Below, piece by piece: positions 1 to 8,360 of a stretch of DNA of 64,000 nucleotides; position 1 is the stretch's first letter; each line of letters begins with the position of its first letter. The notes beneath the pieces were generated by a model. That model made no database searches. It had not been told where the DNA came from and was given only the letters and a program-made list of their open reading frames with translations. The position numbers and the translations under genes are program-made. This DNA is from Sphingomonas sp. (lineage in GTDB: Bacteria > Pseudomonadota > Alphaproteobacteria > Sphingomonadales > Sphingomonadaceae). The stretch lies in NCBI RefSeq assembly GCF_019635455.1, contig NZ_JAHBZJ010000007.1:1-64000 (forward strand). Reading direction: 5' to 3'.

Positions 1-102
1 TCCCCCCGCGTGTCCCTAGAGGCGGCTGCCCTGCTGTCTCCCTCTCTCGGGAGAAGACCGATGATCACGCTTGGGACTGATGGAGTCCGAAGCGATCATG
101 GT

Positions 103-792
103 CTAGCGCTCCGTCACTCTCGCGAAGGCCGGGGCTTTATTCGGCAACAAGGCTCGCGAAACCGCTAGTCCGAAGAGCGCGCCGATTACCTGTGCGACGA
201 GGAAGCTGGCGACGTCATCGGGTCGGATGCCGGCGAATGTGTCGGTCAGGATGTGTGCCAGCGTGACGGCGGGATTGGCAAAGGAAGTGGAGGCGGTGAA
301 CCAATAGGCGGCGGTGATATAGAGCGCGACGCTCGCCGGCACCCATTGCGGCCTTGCCTTGATCGTGCCCAGGATCGTGAGCAGCAGGCCGAACGTCGCG
401 ACGCCTTCCGCTGCCCACTGGCCGACGCCCGAACGCAGTTTCTCCGAAAACTCAAGGATGGGCTGGTCGAACATCAAATGCGCGAGCCAGACGCCGAGGA
501 TACCGCCGACCAGTTGCGCGATCAGGTAAGCGAATGCGGCCCCGGTTCCGATCTCGCCTTTCAAGCGGAAGACCAGCGTCACGGCGGGGTTGAAATGCGC
601 GCCCGAGATCGGCCCGAGCATGGTGATCAGGACGAACAGGATCGCGCCGGTAGCCAGCGTGTTGCCGAGCAGCGCAATGGCAACGTTACCGCCGGACAGA
701 TGCTCGGCCATGATGCCCGACCCGATCACCGTGGCGAACAGGAAGAGGCTGCCGACTGCTTCGGCGAATATCGCACGCGTAACGGGGGTCAT
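103..792 (-). CDS. aqpS: MIP-family aquaglyceroporin of an arsenic operon (AqpS-like)
   Basis: This is a 229-residue channel protein of the aquaporin family. Six hydrophobic segments are visible. The first NPA box appears as HFNPAV near residue 60 and the second as FANPAVT in the C-terminal half, both typical of MIP channels. The start overlaps the stop of the arsC fusion by four bases (ATGA), so the three genes form one operon, arsR-arsC-aqpS. In Sinorhizobium meliloti, AqpS replaces the ArsB/Acr3 pump and lets arsenite leave the cell down its gradient after arsenate is reduced. I infer the same role here. No ArsB or Acr3 gene is seen within the window, though the operon may continue beyond its left edge. 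Confidence 0.9.
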   Translation of the reverse strand: MTPVTRAIFAEAVGSLFLFATVIGSGIMAEHLSGGNVAIALLGNTLATGAILFVLITMLGPISGAHFNPAVTLVFRLKGEIGTGAAFAYLIAQLVGGILGVWLAHLMFDQPILEFSEKLRSGVGQWAAEGVATFGLLLTILGTIKARPQWVPASVALYITAAYWFTASTSFANPAVTLAHILTDTFAGIRPDDVASFLVAQVIGALFGLAVSRALLPNKAPAFARVTER

Positions 793-1739
793 GCAGCGTG
801 CGCGGGGATACGATTGCCCGTCTCGTCGATGACCTGTTCGCCGTCCTCTTTGAAGAATGGCCCGCGCTGCGATGCCGGAAGGAGATCGAGGACTTCTTCC
901 GAGGGGCGGCAGAGCTTCACGCCCAGCGGCGACACGACCAGCGGGCGGTTGATGAGGATCGGATGCGCCATCATGGCATCGATCAACGCCGCGTCGCCAA
1001 GGGCCGGATCGCCGAGGCCCAACTCGCCATAGGGCGTGCCTTTCTCGCGCAGAAGCGCGCGGGGAGTGATGCCCGCACGCTCGATCAGGCTTTCGAGCAT
1101 CGCGCGCGACGGCGGCGTTTTGAGATACTCGACGACGTGCGGTTCGATACCGGCATTGCGGATCATCGCGAGCGTGTTGCGCGACGTGCCGCATTCGGGA
1201 TTGTGATAAATGATCACATCGGTTGGCGTTTGCGCGCGCCCCGAAGCGCCCTCGCTTTGGCCGATGGCCTTAAGCGCCGCCCTGAGCGCGGCGCGATCCA
1301 TCGTTTCCACTGGCAGCGCGATCAACTGTCCGATGCGCGCAGCCAGATAGCCATAGGCGCGCAGAAACGCTTCTTGCTTGCCGAGGCCATCGGCGGATGC
1401 CGGATCGTCGATGCCCCAATGCACGGTCAGCGGATGACCTGGCCATGCGGGGCAGATTTCGCCGGCGGCGTTGTCGCAGACGGTGACGACAAGATCGATC
1501 CGCGGCGCGTCGGCGGCCGCGAACTCGTCCCAGCTCTTAGAGCGGAAAGAAGCCGTGCCGTGGCCGAGCGATTGCAGGACCTCAAGCGCCACGGGGTTCA
1601 CTTCACCGCGGGGAAAGCTGCCCGCCGAGAAAGCGCGGAAGCGTTCGCCGCCGAGGCGGTTCAAGATCGCCTCGGACAGGATCGAGCGCGCCGAGTTGGC
1701 GGTGCACAAAAACAGCACGTTGAAACTGGTGTCGCTCAC
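789..1739 (-). CDS. arsC: Fused arsenate reductase: LMW-phosphatase-type plus glutaredoxin-type ArsC
   Basis: This 316-residue protein joins two unrelated arsenate reductase folds. Residues 1-140 are of the low-molecular-weight tyrosine phosphatase type. They carry the CX5R loop CTANSARS (Cys12, Arg18) and the second cysteine pair in VCDNAAGEIC (Cys88, Cys96). After a short linker near 160-172, residues 173-316 are the glutaredoxin-coupled ArsC type, with YHNPECGTSRN (Cys183) and a later NRPLVV segment. Both halves look complete, with their catalytic cysteines. The gene overlaps arsR upstream and the aquaglyceroporin downstream by four bases each. The product should reduce arsenate to arsenite in the cytoplasm, perhaps with two electron donors. 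The split between donors is inference. Confidence 0.93.
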   Translation of the reverse strand: MSDTSFNVLFLCTANSARSILSEAILNRLGGERFRAFSAGSFPRGEVNPVALEVLQSLGHGTASFRSKSWDEFAAADAPRIDLVVTVCDNAAGEICPAWPGHPLTVHWGIDDPASADGLGKQEAFLRAYGYLAARIGQLIALPVETMDRAALRAALKAIGQSEGASGRAQTPTDVIIYHNPECGTSRNTLAMIRNAGIEPHVVEYLKTPPSRAMLESLIERAGITPRALLREKGTPYGELGLGDPALGDAALIDAMMAHPILINRPLVVSPLGVKLCRPSEEVLDLLPASQRGPFFKEDGEQVIDETGNRIPAHAA

Positions 1740-2089
1740 GCGCAGCCCTCCGCCGCGCAGCGGCTATCCAGCACGAGCGCCGCCAGCGGCGCGCAGATTT
1801 CCGGCGACCCGCCGCAGCAATCCTGGAGCAGATATTGGAGCAGCTCGGTCATGTTCTCATAGCGCGCGGAATAGATGATCGACCGGCTCTCGCGCCGTTT
1901 GTCGATCAACCCCGCGTTGCTGAGAATGTTGAGATTGGAGGACAACGTGTTGGCCGGAAAATCGAGCCTGCGCGCAATCTCACCCGCCGCGATACCCTCA
2001 CGACCGGCCTGCACCAACATGCGAAAGACACTCAATCTTCCCTCATGGGCGAGGGCCGATAGTGCCGCGACTGCGCTTTTTAGTTCCAT
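1736..2089 (-). CDS. arsR: ArsR-family metalloregulatory repressor
   Basis: This 117-residue winged-helix protein has the ArsR/SmtB layout: SALAHEGRLSVFRML at residues 11-25, a recognition helix around NTLSSNLNILSNAGLI, and a beta wing near KRRESRSIIYSA. Cys91-Cys92, Cys99, Cys111 and Cys116 cluster at the C-terminus. There is no Cys pair in the recognition helix as in the E. coli plasmid ArsR, so arsenite is probably sensed by these C-terminal cysteines, as in other proteobacterial ArsR types. It is first in the operon with the fused arsC and the aquaglyceroporin, and overlaps arsC by four bases. It should repress its own operon until arsenite binds. Confidence 0.92.
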   Translation of the reverse strand: MELKSAVAALSALAHEGRLSVFRMLVQAGREGIAAGEIARRLDFPANTLSSNLNILSNAGLIDKRRESRSIIYSARYENMTELLQYLLQDCCGGSPEICAPLAALVLDSRCAAEGCA

Positions 2090-2104
2090 GATTCGACCAT
2101 ACCG

Positions 2105-2122
2105 GAAATATCGTATTCATCA
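2105..2122. promoter_or_regulatory. Candidate ArsR-binding half-site upstream of arsR
   Basis: Just upstream of the arsR start the sequence GAAATATCGTATTCATCA occurs. Its nine bases GAAATATCG recur, on the opposite strand, as CGATATTTC in the near-perfect dyad at 2551-2588. A shared word next to two promoters suggests a shared regulator. Assignment to ArsR is inference from position only. Confidence 0.4.
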
Positions 2123-2159
2123 ACGAGCGCCTTTGAGCTGAAGGCGCTCGCCGACGCAC

Positions 2160-2522
2160 TTATTTTGACCGTTTGATGCGGAACTCTCCGCTGCCTCGAT
2201 TATCGACCAAGGTGCAGTCGCCCTCGGCCGCGCCCTTGAAGGGGCAATCCCAACCAGCGCCGACGATCTTGATCGTAAGCCCGCGCTTGTTCGACTCGTA
2301 ATGACAGGTGGCGCTCTGCATCCGGCCGTCGCGATAGACAGGGCGTGCCTTGTTGAGTTCGCGAAGCCCTGGATTGATGGCGCTTTCGACATCGCACCGT
2401 ACATACCAAGTGCCTTCGCCCGAGGCGCTGATTTCAATCGGCGCGCCTGAACCCGTGGGTTCGGCAGCCTGTGCGGAAGCGGAAGCCACGAGCGCGGCCA
2501 TAAGCGCAATTCTGATTTTCAC
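2160..2522 (-). CDS. Small secreted protein with four cysteines, function unknown
   Basis: The 120-residue product begins with a clear Sec signal (MKIRIALMAALVASASAQA, cleavage before AEP) and then a soluble domain of about 100 residues. Four cysteines (in YVRCDVE, SATCHYE, GWDCPF and EGDCTL) are spaced as two likely disulphides, as expected for a periplasmic protein. I do not recognise the family. It is encoded just upstream of arsR in the same orientation, with about 70 bases between its stop and arsR. Its own start is preceded by a 14-base-arm dyad sharing a word with the arsR upstream region. It may therefore be a periplasmic protein of the arsenic response, but that rests on the shared motif. 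Confidence 0.7.
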   Translation of the reverse strand: MKIRIALMAALVASASAQAAEPTGSGAPIEISASGEGTWYVRCDVESAINPGLRELNKARPVYRDGRMQSATCHYESNKRGLTIKIVGAGWDCPFKGAAEGDCTLVDNRGSGEFRIKRSK

Positions 2523-2550
2523 CTGATCCTCCCACCGAATGGAGATGCAT

Positions 2551-2588
2551 TGATTCGATATTTCTATGATAAAGGAAATATGGAATCA
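2551..2588. promoter_or_regulatory. 14-base-arm inverted repeat (operator-like dyad)
   Basis: TGATTCGATATTTC at 2551-2564 is mirrored by GAAATATGGAATCA at 2575-2588 with one mismatched pair and a 10-base AT-rich spacer. It lies about 30 bases upstream of the start of the secreted protein gene at 2160-2522, in the promoter zone. Size and symmetry fit a dimeric repressor such as ArsR. A hairpin in RNA is possible, but no T-run follows. Confidence 0.6.
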
Positions 2589-2842
2589 TGAAAATTGAGA
2601 TCGGTAGGTGATCAGAGACAGGTGTGAAGTTTGGACCGATCAGGCCCGGTCGCTGAGCCCCCGAATCGATGCGTTCGATCACCATGGAATTTGGGCTGAA
2701 AATCCGCCGAAAGCCGCACATTCTTCGCCACGCCATCCGGCGTTGCGAATTCCGCTGCTTCCGATACGCTTCCAGTTTCAGGAGGGGAGTTTGCCGCCCC
2801 TTGAAGGGGCGGCGCTAACCCATTGATCCGCCAGAGGGAATC

Positions 2843-2917
<75 letters not shown>

Positions 2918-3017
2918 ACTCGGCGCGACCGAAGGCTCGGTCCCGCGCGGGAGCGGCCCTTTCGCGCGACACGCGCCTGTTGTCAAGGCGAAGCGGGGCG
3001 GTTTATCGCCGGACGCG

Positions 3018-3152
3018 ATGAACGACGCCGACAAACATGCCCGCCGGGCCGCCGCGCTGCGCGCCAATCTGCGCAAGCGCAAGGAACAGGCGCGACGGGT
3101 GGATGCCGAACGCTCCGCCCCCGCGTCGCCCCCGCCCGACGAAACGGCGTGA
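3018..3152 (+). CDS. Small highly charged protein, 44 residues, hypothetical
   Basis: An open frame from ATG to TGA encodes a 44-residue, Arg/Lys/Ala-rich protein beginning MNDADKHARRAAALRANL and continuing with RKRKEQARR, then a Pro-rich tail ending PPPDETA. The first 30 residues should form a basic helix. Similar short basic proteins are frequent in sphingomonad genomes, and I think this is one of them. No strong Shine-Dalgarno sequence is visible, so the call rests on amino-acid composition and position between the tRNA gene and the convergent aminopeptidase gene. Function unknown; RNA or DNA binding is only suggested by charge. Confidence 0.5.
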   Translation: MNDADKHARRAAALRANLRKRKEQARRVDAERSAPASPPPDETA

Positions 3153-3159
3153 CGCGACG

Positions 3160-4962
3160 CTATCGCGCGAAGATCGGCCGGCACTTCCCCTCCAGCCATG
3201 CCCGCTCGTCGGGCGACAGCTGCGGCCCCAGGATTTCGAGCACCTGGGCGTGATAGGCGTCGAGCCATCGCCGCTCTTCCCCGGTCAGCAGCGCCGGTTC
3301 GATCAGGTCGCGTTCGATCGGGCAGAAGGTGAGCGTTTCAAAGCCCAGCATCGGCGATTCGGCGCCGGGAATCTCCTGATCGACCACCAGCACCAGATTC
3401 TCGATCCGGATGCCGAACTCACCCGCCTTGTAATAGCCCGGCTCGTTCGACAGGAACATGCCGGCGCGCAGCGGCTCGGCAGGGCCGCCGCCCGGATAAT
3501 TGGGCGCGGCGATGCGCTGTGGCCCCTCATGCACCGCCAGATACGCGCCGACGCCATGGCCGGTGCCATGGCCATAGTCGCAGCCGACCTCCCATAGTGG
3601 TCGCCGCGCGAACGCGTCGATCTGGCCGCCGGTCGTCCCGGCGGGGAAGACCGCCGTCGCGATCGCGATATGCCCCTTGAGCACCCGGGTGAAGCGGTCG
3701 CGCATCTCCTCGCTCGGCTCGCCGACCGGGATGACGCGCGTCACATCGGTGGTGCCGTCGGCATATTGGCCGCCCGAATCGACCAGATAGAGCTGACCCA
3801 GCTCGATCGGCAGGCTCGACTGGGCGGTCACCTTGTAATGCGGGATCGCGCCATTGGGGCCGGTCGCGGAGATCGTGTCGAAGGACAGGTCCTTCAGCAC
3901 GCCGGTCTCCTCACGAAACGCCTGTAGCCGGTCGGCGGCGGACAATTCGGTGACGCCGCCCCGCGGCATTTCCGCTTCCGCCCATTTCAGGAACCGGGCC
4001 AGCGCGGCGCCGTCGCGCGCCTGTGCCGCCCGGTGTCCGGCGATTTCGGCCTCATTCTTGATCGCCTTGGCCAGCACCACCGGATCGCGCAGCTTCAGCA
4101 CCTTTGCCCCGCCCGCGTCGAGCGCGTCGAAGATCGCGGCGACCGCGCGTTCCGGGTCGGCGGCGACGCGCTTGCCGGAGAAGTGGGCCAGCGCGGGCGC
4201 GAAATCGGCACGGTCGCGCACCCGCACCGCATTGCCCAGATGCTGCGCCACGGCGTCGCCCACCTTGTCCCTGGCGACGAACAGGTCGGCGGTGCCGTCG
4301 GCATGGACGATGGCATAGGCGAGCGCGACCGGGGTGTGACTGACGTCCGCGCCGCGCACATTGAACGCCCAGGCGATCGAATCGAGTGCGGACAGCACCA
4401 CCGCGTCGGCCTTGCGCTCCGCCAGCCAGTCGGCGATCTCCGCGCGCTTGGCGGCGCTCGTGCGGCCCGCCGCAGCGTCATCCTGCACGGTCAGCTGCGC
4501 GTCGGACGGCATCGGCCTGTCGCCCCACACCACGTCGATCGGGTTGCGCGTCACCGCGACCAGCTCCGCGCCCTTCTCCGCCAGCGCCTTCGTCGCCTCG
4601 ACCACCCAGTCGCGGGTGTGCAGCCAGGGATCGTAACCGATCCGCCCGCCCTCGGGCGCATGCTTGCCCAGCCAGTCGGCGATGCTCACCTGAGGCACCG
4701 GCACATAGTCCCAATCGCTGCCATCGACCTGCTGGCGCACCTGCAACGTGTAGCGGCCGTCGGTGAAGATCGCCGCCTCTTGAGGCAGGACGACGGCGCT
4801 GCCCGCGCTGCCCTGAAACCCGGTGAGCCACGCCAGCCGTTGCGCATAATCGCCGACATATTCGCTCATATGCTCGTCGGTCAGCGGCACGACGAACCCG
4901 TCCAGCGCATCGCGCCTGAGCTGTTCGCGCAACGCCTTCAGGCGATCGGCATGGGTGGACAT
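3160..4962 (-). CDS. pepP: Aminopeptidase P family metallopeptidase (Xaa-Pro aminopeptidase)
   Basis: This 600-residue protein matches the long, three-domain aminopeptidase P type: two creatinase-like N-terminal domains and a C-terminal pita-bread catalytic domain. Metal ligands are visible in order: two Asp in VDSGGQYADGTTDVTR, His in GHGTGHGVGAYL, Glu in SNEPGYY and Glu in GIRIEN. It should remove N-terminal residues preceding proline from peptides in the cytoplasm. A longer reading frame continues upstream, but the start MSTHADRLKALR at 4962 is preceded by GAGGA at good spacing, and the extension is Arg/Cys-rich and not protein-like. It is convergent with the small basic gene at 3018-3152. 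Confidence 0.93.
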   Translation of the reverse strand: MSTHADRLKALREQLRRDALDGFVVPLTDEHMSEYVGDYAQRLAWLTGFQGSAGSAVVLPQEAAIFTDGRYTLQVRQQVDGSDWDYVPVPQVSIADWLGKHAPEGGRIGYDPWLHTRDWVVEATKALAEKGAELVAVTRNPIDVVWGDRPMPSDAQLTVQDDAAAGRTSAAKRAEIADWLAERKADAVVLSALDSIAWAFNVRGADVSHTPVALAYAIVHADGTADLFVARDKVGDAVAQHLGNAVRVRDRADFAPALAHFSGKRVAADPERAVAAIFDALDAGGAKVLKLRDPVVLAKAIKNEAEIAGHRAAQARDGAALARFLKWAEAEMPRGGVTELSAADRLQAFREETGVLKDLSFDTISATGPNGAIPHYKVTAQSSLPIELGQLYLVDSGGQYADGTTDVTRVIPVGEPSEEMRDRFTRVLKGHIAIATAVFPAGTTGGQIDAFARRPLWEVGCDYGHGTGHGVGAYLAVHEGPQRIAAPNYPGGGPAEPLRAGMFLSNEPGYYKAGEFGIRIENLVLVVDQEIPGAESPMLGFETLTFCPIERDLIEPALLTGEERRWLDAYHAQVLEILGPQLSPDERAWLEGKCRPIFAR

Positions 4963-5218
4963 GGCTGGCAATCCTCGACTGTGAATGATGCCGATATGGG
5001 GCCGCGCGGGGCGGTCGCAACATGCCGGCACGCGCGGTTGGTGCCGCATCGCGCACGCTTTGAAAAGAGGCCGTGCGCGCGCCTGCGGCCGGTCCCTTAA
5101 CGTCGCGCGCCGCTGTCCCATGGTGACACGCCGGCCAATCAGGGGGTGGTCAGCGGCATCTCAAATCCCGATCAGGGGTCGGATAGGGATGGCGACGATC
5201 GACCGGAGGTAGTTCGAC

Positions 5219-5929
5219 ATGCGGTTTTGGGCCTGGGCCTCGCGCACGGCGGCGCTTGGCGGGATCACGGTTGGCGCCGTGGCCGCCGGCGCGCTGTTGC
5301 CTGCGCCCGAACCCGCGCGCAGCCAGATGCGGGCCGATGCCGAGCCGACGGCGGGACTGGTCCCGATTCCCGATTTCTCCAGACCGGACGCACGCCCCGC
5401 TGCGCCCGCCGTCGCGCCCGCAGCGCAACCGGCGGCTCCAGCGCCCGCGCCCGCCCCGCGCGAGGGCGCATTCGTCGTCAAGCGCATCCTCGACATTCCC
5501 GGGCCGATCCGCTTCGGCGACTATTATTGGGATGCCGACGGCATTGCGACCAGCGGACAGCTGATCATCACCGTCGATCTGGAGGCGCAGACGATGTCGG
5601 TGTTCCGCGACGGGTATGAGATCGGCGCGACCGCGATCCTCTATGGCTTCGATGAAAAGCCGACGCCGCTCGGCACCTATCCGATCACCCAGAAAAAGGT
5701 GCATCACATCTCGACCATCTACGGCGCGCCGATGCCGTACATGATGCGCCTGACCAATGACGGCATCTCGATCCATGGGTCGGAGGTCGAGATGGGCCTC
5801 GCCACCCATGGCTGCATCGGCGTGCCGACCCCGTTCGCGAAGCTGTTGTTCGAACAGGCAAAGCTGGGCGACAAGGTCATCATCACCCGGGGCAAGCGGA
5901 TCGGCGTCGGCAGCACGATCCTCCGCTAG
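5219..5929 (+). CDS. L,D-transpeptidase (YkuD domain), secreted
   Basis: The 236-residue protein starts with a hydrophobic signal or anchor (about residues 9-30). A Pro/Ala-rich linker follows (about 55-80), then a YkuD catalytic domain. The catalytic motif is clear: HGSEV, then the nucleophile block ATHGCIGVP, with the conserved His, Gly and Cys. In this family the cysteine forms 3-3 cross-links in peptidoglycan or attaches proteins to it. The low-complexity linker would let the domain reach the wall from the inner membrane. The start has an AGGAGGT-like site about nine bases upstream (CGGAGGT). It is a single gene, convergent with the acylase gene. Confidence 0.92.
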   Translation: MRFWAWASRTAALGGITVGAVAAGALLPAPEPARSQMRADAEPTAGLVPIPDFSRPDARPAAPAVAPAAQPAAPAPAPAPREGAFVVKRILDIPGPIRFGDYYWDADGIATSGQLIITVDLEAQTMSVFRDGYEIGATAILYGFDEKPTPLGTYPITQKKVHHISTIYGAPMPYMMRLTNDGISIHGSEVEMGLATHGCIGVPTPFAKLLFEQAKLGDKVIITRGKRIGVGSTILR

Positions 5930-5999
5930 CCTGGACCACGGGCCGGTCGCTCCGCGCGGCCGGCGCGGACGGCGATGCCCGTCGATCGATCCGGCCCGC

Positions 6000-8267
6000 C
6001 TATTCCGCGATGCGCAATGCCTTGCCCACCTGCCGTGCCTTTACCTGCGCCGGGGTGTAGGGAAAGCGGTTCCAGCGCTTCTGCGAATACATCCGCGTCT
6101 GGTCGCCATACCAGGGGGAGGCGGGGTCGGGCGACTGCGAATAGGTCAGCACCGTATCCGCGACTGGCCCGTCCGCATCGAACCCGACGATCTGGATATA
6201 GCTCGATCCGTGGCGCGGGGTGACGCCGCCCGGCGCGGGGACCGGGATCTGGACGTTCAGCACGCCCAGCTGCCCGTCGCCGCCATGGATCGGGATGCGC
6301 GCCTCGCCACGCTGCGCATATTGGACGTCGCCCCATGCGGCTTCCAGCGCGATGCCGGCCTTGCCCACCTCGTCCGCCGCCGCCTTCAGCGCGTCGGCAA
6401 GCTTCGTCGCGCGGTCGTCCGACACGCGTTCGATGCGCGGCGTGTTCAGCGGATCGCGGACGTCGAACTTGACGTCCCACAGGTCGGATATCGTCCGCGC
6501 CCGCGTCCAGAACCGGTCGAACAGCCACGCCCCCCGGCTGTTGAGATTATAGCGCCGGTCCCACCCGGCGAGCGCGTCGCACGGCGCCTTCAGATCGGCC
6601 CGCCCGGCGCAAATCCGCAGCATCGACGGCATCACCAGCTCGGCGGCGTAACTCTTGTTCCCCATCAGCATCGCGATGGCGCGTGCATGGCTGACCTTGT
6701 AGACGCGCAGCAGTGTCCCGGTTTCCAGGAACCCGGATCGGGTGCGCAGCGACAGCGGTTGCTCCGCCTCGCCAAGGATCGGCGAAAGCGGGGCATGCGG
6801 GTCGCCGGCGTTGCTGATCCAGTAGCTGTCGTTCATGTTGGCGACGTAATCGCGGCGCAGCTGAACCGCCTGGTCGCGCGCCGGCATCAGCCCCGGCACC
6901 GGGGTGCCTGCCGCAACGTCCCATGCACAGGCCGACCGCGACCCGTCGAGCAGCACCGCCGATTTCGCGATCACCGGCGACAGCGGGGTCGCGCACGCCT
7001 TGATCTTCGCCGCCGATACGTTCGGCACCGCCGTCACGTCGGCGTGCAGCACGTCGCCATTGCGGTCGGCGGCGATGGTGTTGACCCAGGGGATGCCCAG
7101 CGTCTCGCTCACCGCCGCGCGAATCTCGCCGACGTTGCGCGCGGTGGCGATACGCGCCCAGGTGCCTAGCCCGCGCTGGTTGCCGGCATTGGCGTCCTTT
7201 ACCGTGAACGCCATCGCCCTGGTCCAGTTCGCCATCGCCTGGGGCAGCACGATCACCGATCCGAACCGCGTCGAATAGAGCGTGCGCTCGACCGGTGCCG
7301 CGCCGCCGGGCATCGGCACCCGCACCGTCTTTGCGATCATCTTTTCCGGCTTGCCATCGACCAGATAGCTGGTCGGATCCCCGGGATCGAGCGTCAGCTG
7401 GTACAGGGTGAAATGCCGCGCGGCAGTGACGGTGTGTGTCCAGGCGACATCATGGTTGAACCCCAGGGTGGGGAAGGGCGATCCGGCGATCCCGACGCCG
7501 GCCGCGTCGATCACGCCGGGGATGGTGACGTGCATCTCCCAGAACCGGCTCGGTCCGTTCCACGGAAAATGCGGATTGCCGATCACGAGGCCGCGTCCGC
7601 CGATCGCGGTCTCGCCACCGAACGCCCATCCGTTGCTCGCAATCTCGAGGCGAGACAGGTCGGGCAGCACCGCGCGGTTCAGCGCCGCCGCCCGGGGCGT
7701 GCCGGGCGGTGCCGCATTGGCGATCGCCGGCGCGAAGTTGAGCGAGCTGGCGAGCAGCATCTGCTTTTCGTTGAGGCGCAGCATGTCGTCGGTGGTGATC
7801 GGCCGCACCCATGGCTTGCCCCGGCACGCTTCCGGGACGCCCGCCGGACCGATCTGGCGCAGCCAGCGATTATAGCCGGCGACATAGCCCTGGGTGACCT
7901 CCAGCGCCGGCCGCCCCTGATTGCGCGCGCCGCGCCGCAATGCCGCCAGGTCGATCGCGCTGCGGAAGAAGATGTCGGACGTCAGGTTATCGACGGTCTG
8001 AAACCCCAGCGTCGCGCTCTCCTTCGGCCCGAAATAGAGCGAGCGTTCGCCCGCCACCGTCGCGAATTCCTCCGCGATCATGCACAGATTGTCCTGCGCA
8101 TAGGCATAGCCGACGCCATAGCCGATCCCGCGCCAGTCCTTTGCGGTCACGTGCGGGATGCCATGTTCGGTGCGCACGATCGTCGCGTCATAGCGTTTCG
8201 CCTGCGCGCTGCCGGCGCCCGCGCCCGCAATCGCGATCCCCCCCGCGACCAACAGCATCATCCGCAT
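6000..8267 (-). CDS. Penicillin acylase family N-terminal-nucleophile hydrolase (AHL-acylase-like)
   Basis: This 755-residue precursor has a signal peptide (first 23 residues, ending SAQA) and the layout of Ntn hydrolases: an alpha chain of about 185 residues, a spacer, then the beta chain beginning at Ser211 in IASNGWAFGG. That SNGWA motif is the autocatalytic cleavage and nucleophile site of the penicillin acylase family. Periplasmic relatives include PvdQ/QuiP acylases that remove the acyl chain of N-acyl-homoserine lactones. The GIGYGVGYAYAQDNLCM block near residue 50 is also typical of them. Substrate here is not determined. The start MRMMLL is chosen because GGGAGAG precedes it; a further 19 upstream codons lack a signal-like character. 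Confidence 0.9.
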   Translation of the reverse strand: MRMMLLVAGGIAIAGAGAGSAQAKRYDATIVRTEHGIPHVTAKDWRGIGYGVGYAYAQDNLCMIAEEFATVAGERSLYFGPKESATLGFQTVDNLTSDIFFRSAIDLAALRRGARNQGRPALEVTQGYVAGYNRWLRQIGPAGVPEACRGKPWVRPITTDDMLRLNEKQMLLASSLNFAPAIANAAPPGTPRAAALNRAVLPDLSRLEIASNGWAFGGETAIGGRGLVIGNPHFPWNGPSRFWEMHVTIPGVIDAAGVGIAGSPFPTLGFNHDVAWTHTVTAARHFTLYQLTLDPGDPTSYLVDGKPEKMIAKTVRVPMPGGAAPVERTLYSTRFGSVIVLPQAMANWTRAMAFTVKDANAGNQRGLGTWARIATARNVGEIRAAVSETLGIPWVNTIAADRNGDVLHADVTAVPNVSAAKIKACATPLSPVIAKSAVLLDGSRSACAWDVAAGTPVPGLMPARDQAVQLRRDYVANMNDSYWISNAGDPHAPLSPILGEAEQPLSLRTRSGFLETGTLLRVYKVSHARAIAMLMGNKSYAAELVMPSMLRICAGRADLKAPCDALAGWDRRYNLNSRGAWLFDRFWTRARTISDLWDVKFDVRDPLNTPRIERVSDDRATKLADALKAAADEVGKAGIALEAAWGDVQYAQRGEARIPIHGGDGQLGVLNVQIPVPAPGGVTPRHGSSYIQIVGFDADGPVADTVLTYSQSPDPASPWYGDQTRMYSQKRWNRFPYTPAQVKARQVGKALRIAE

Positions 8268-8360
8268 CGACTCTCTCCCTCTGCGCGCACCATGGCGCAC
8301 GGTTGACGTAACCGGCAACCCCATTGCCGCCCCGCCGCGCGGCTTTTAGGAAGCGGCGCG

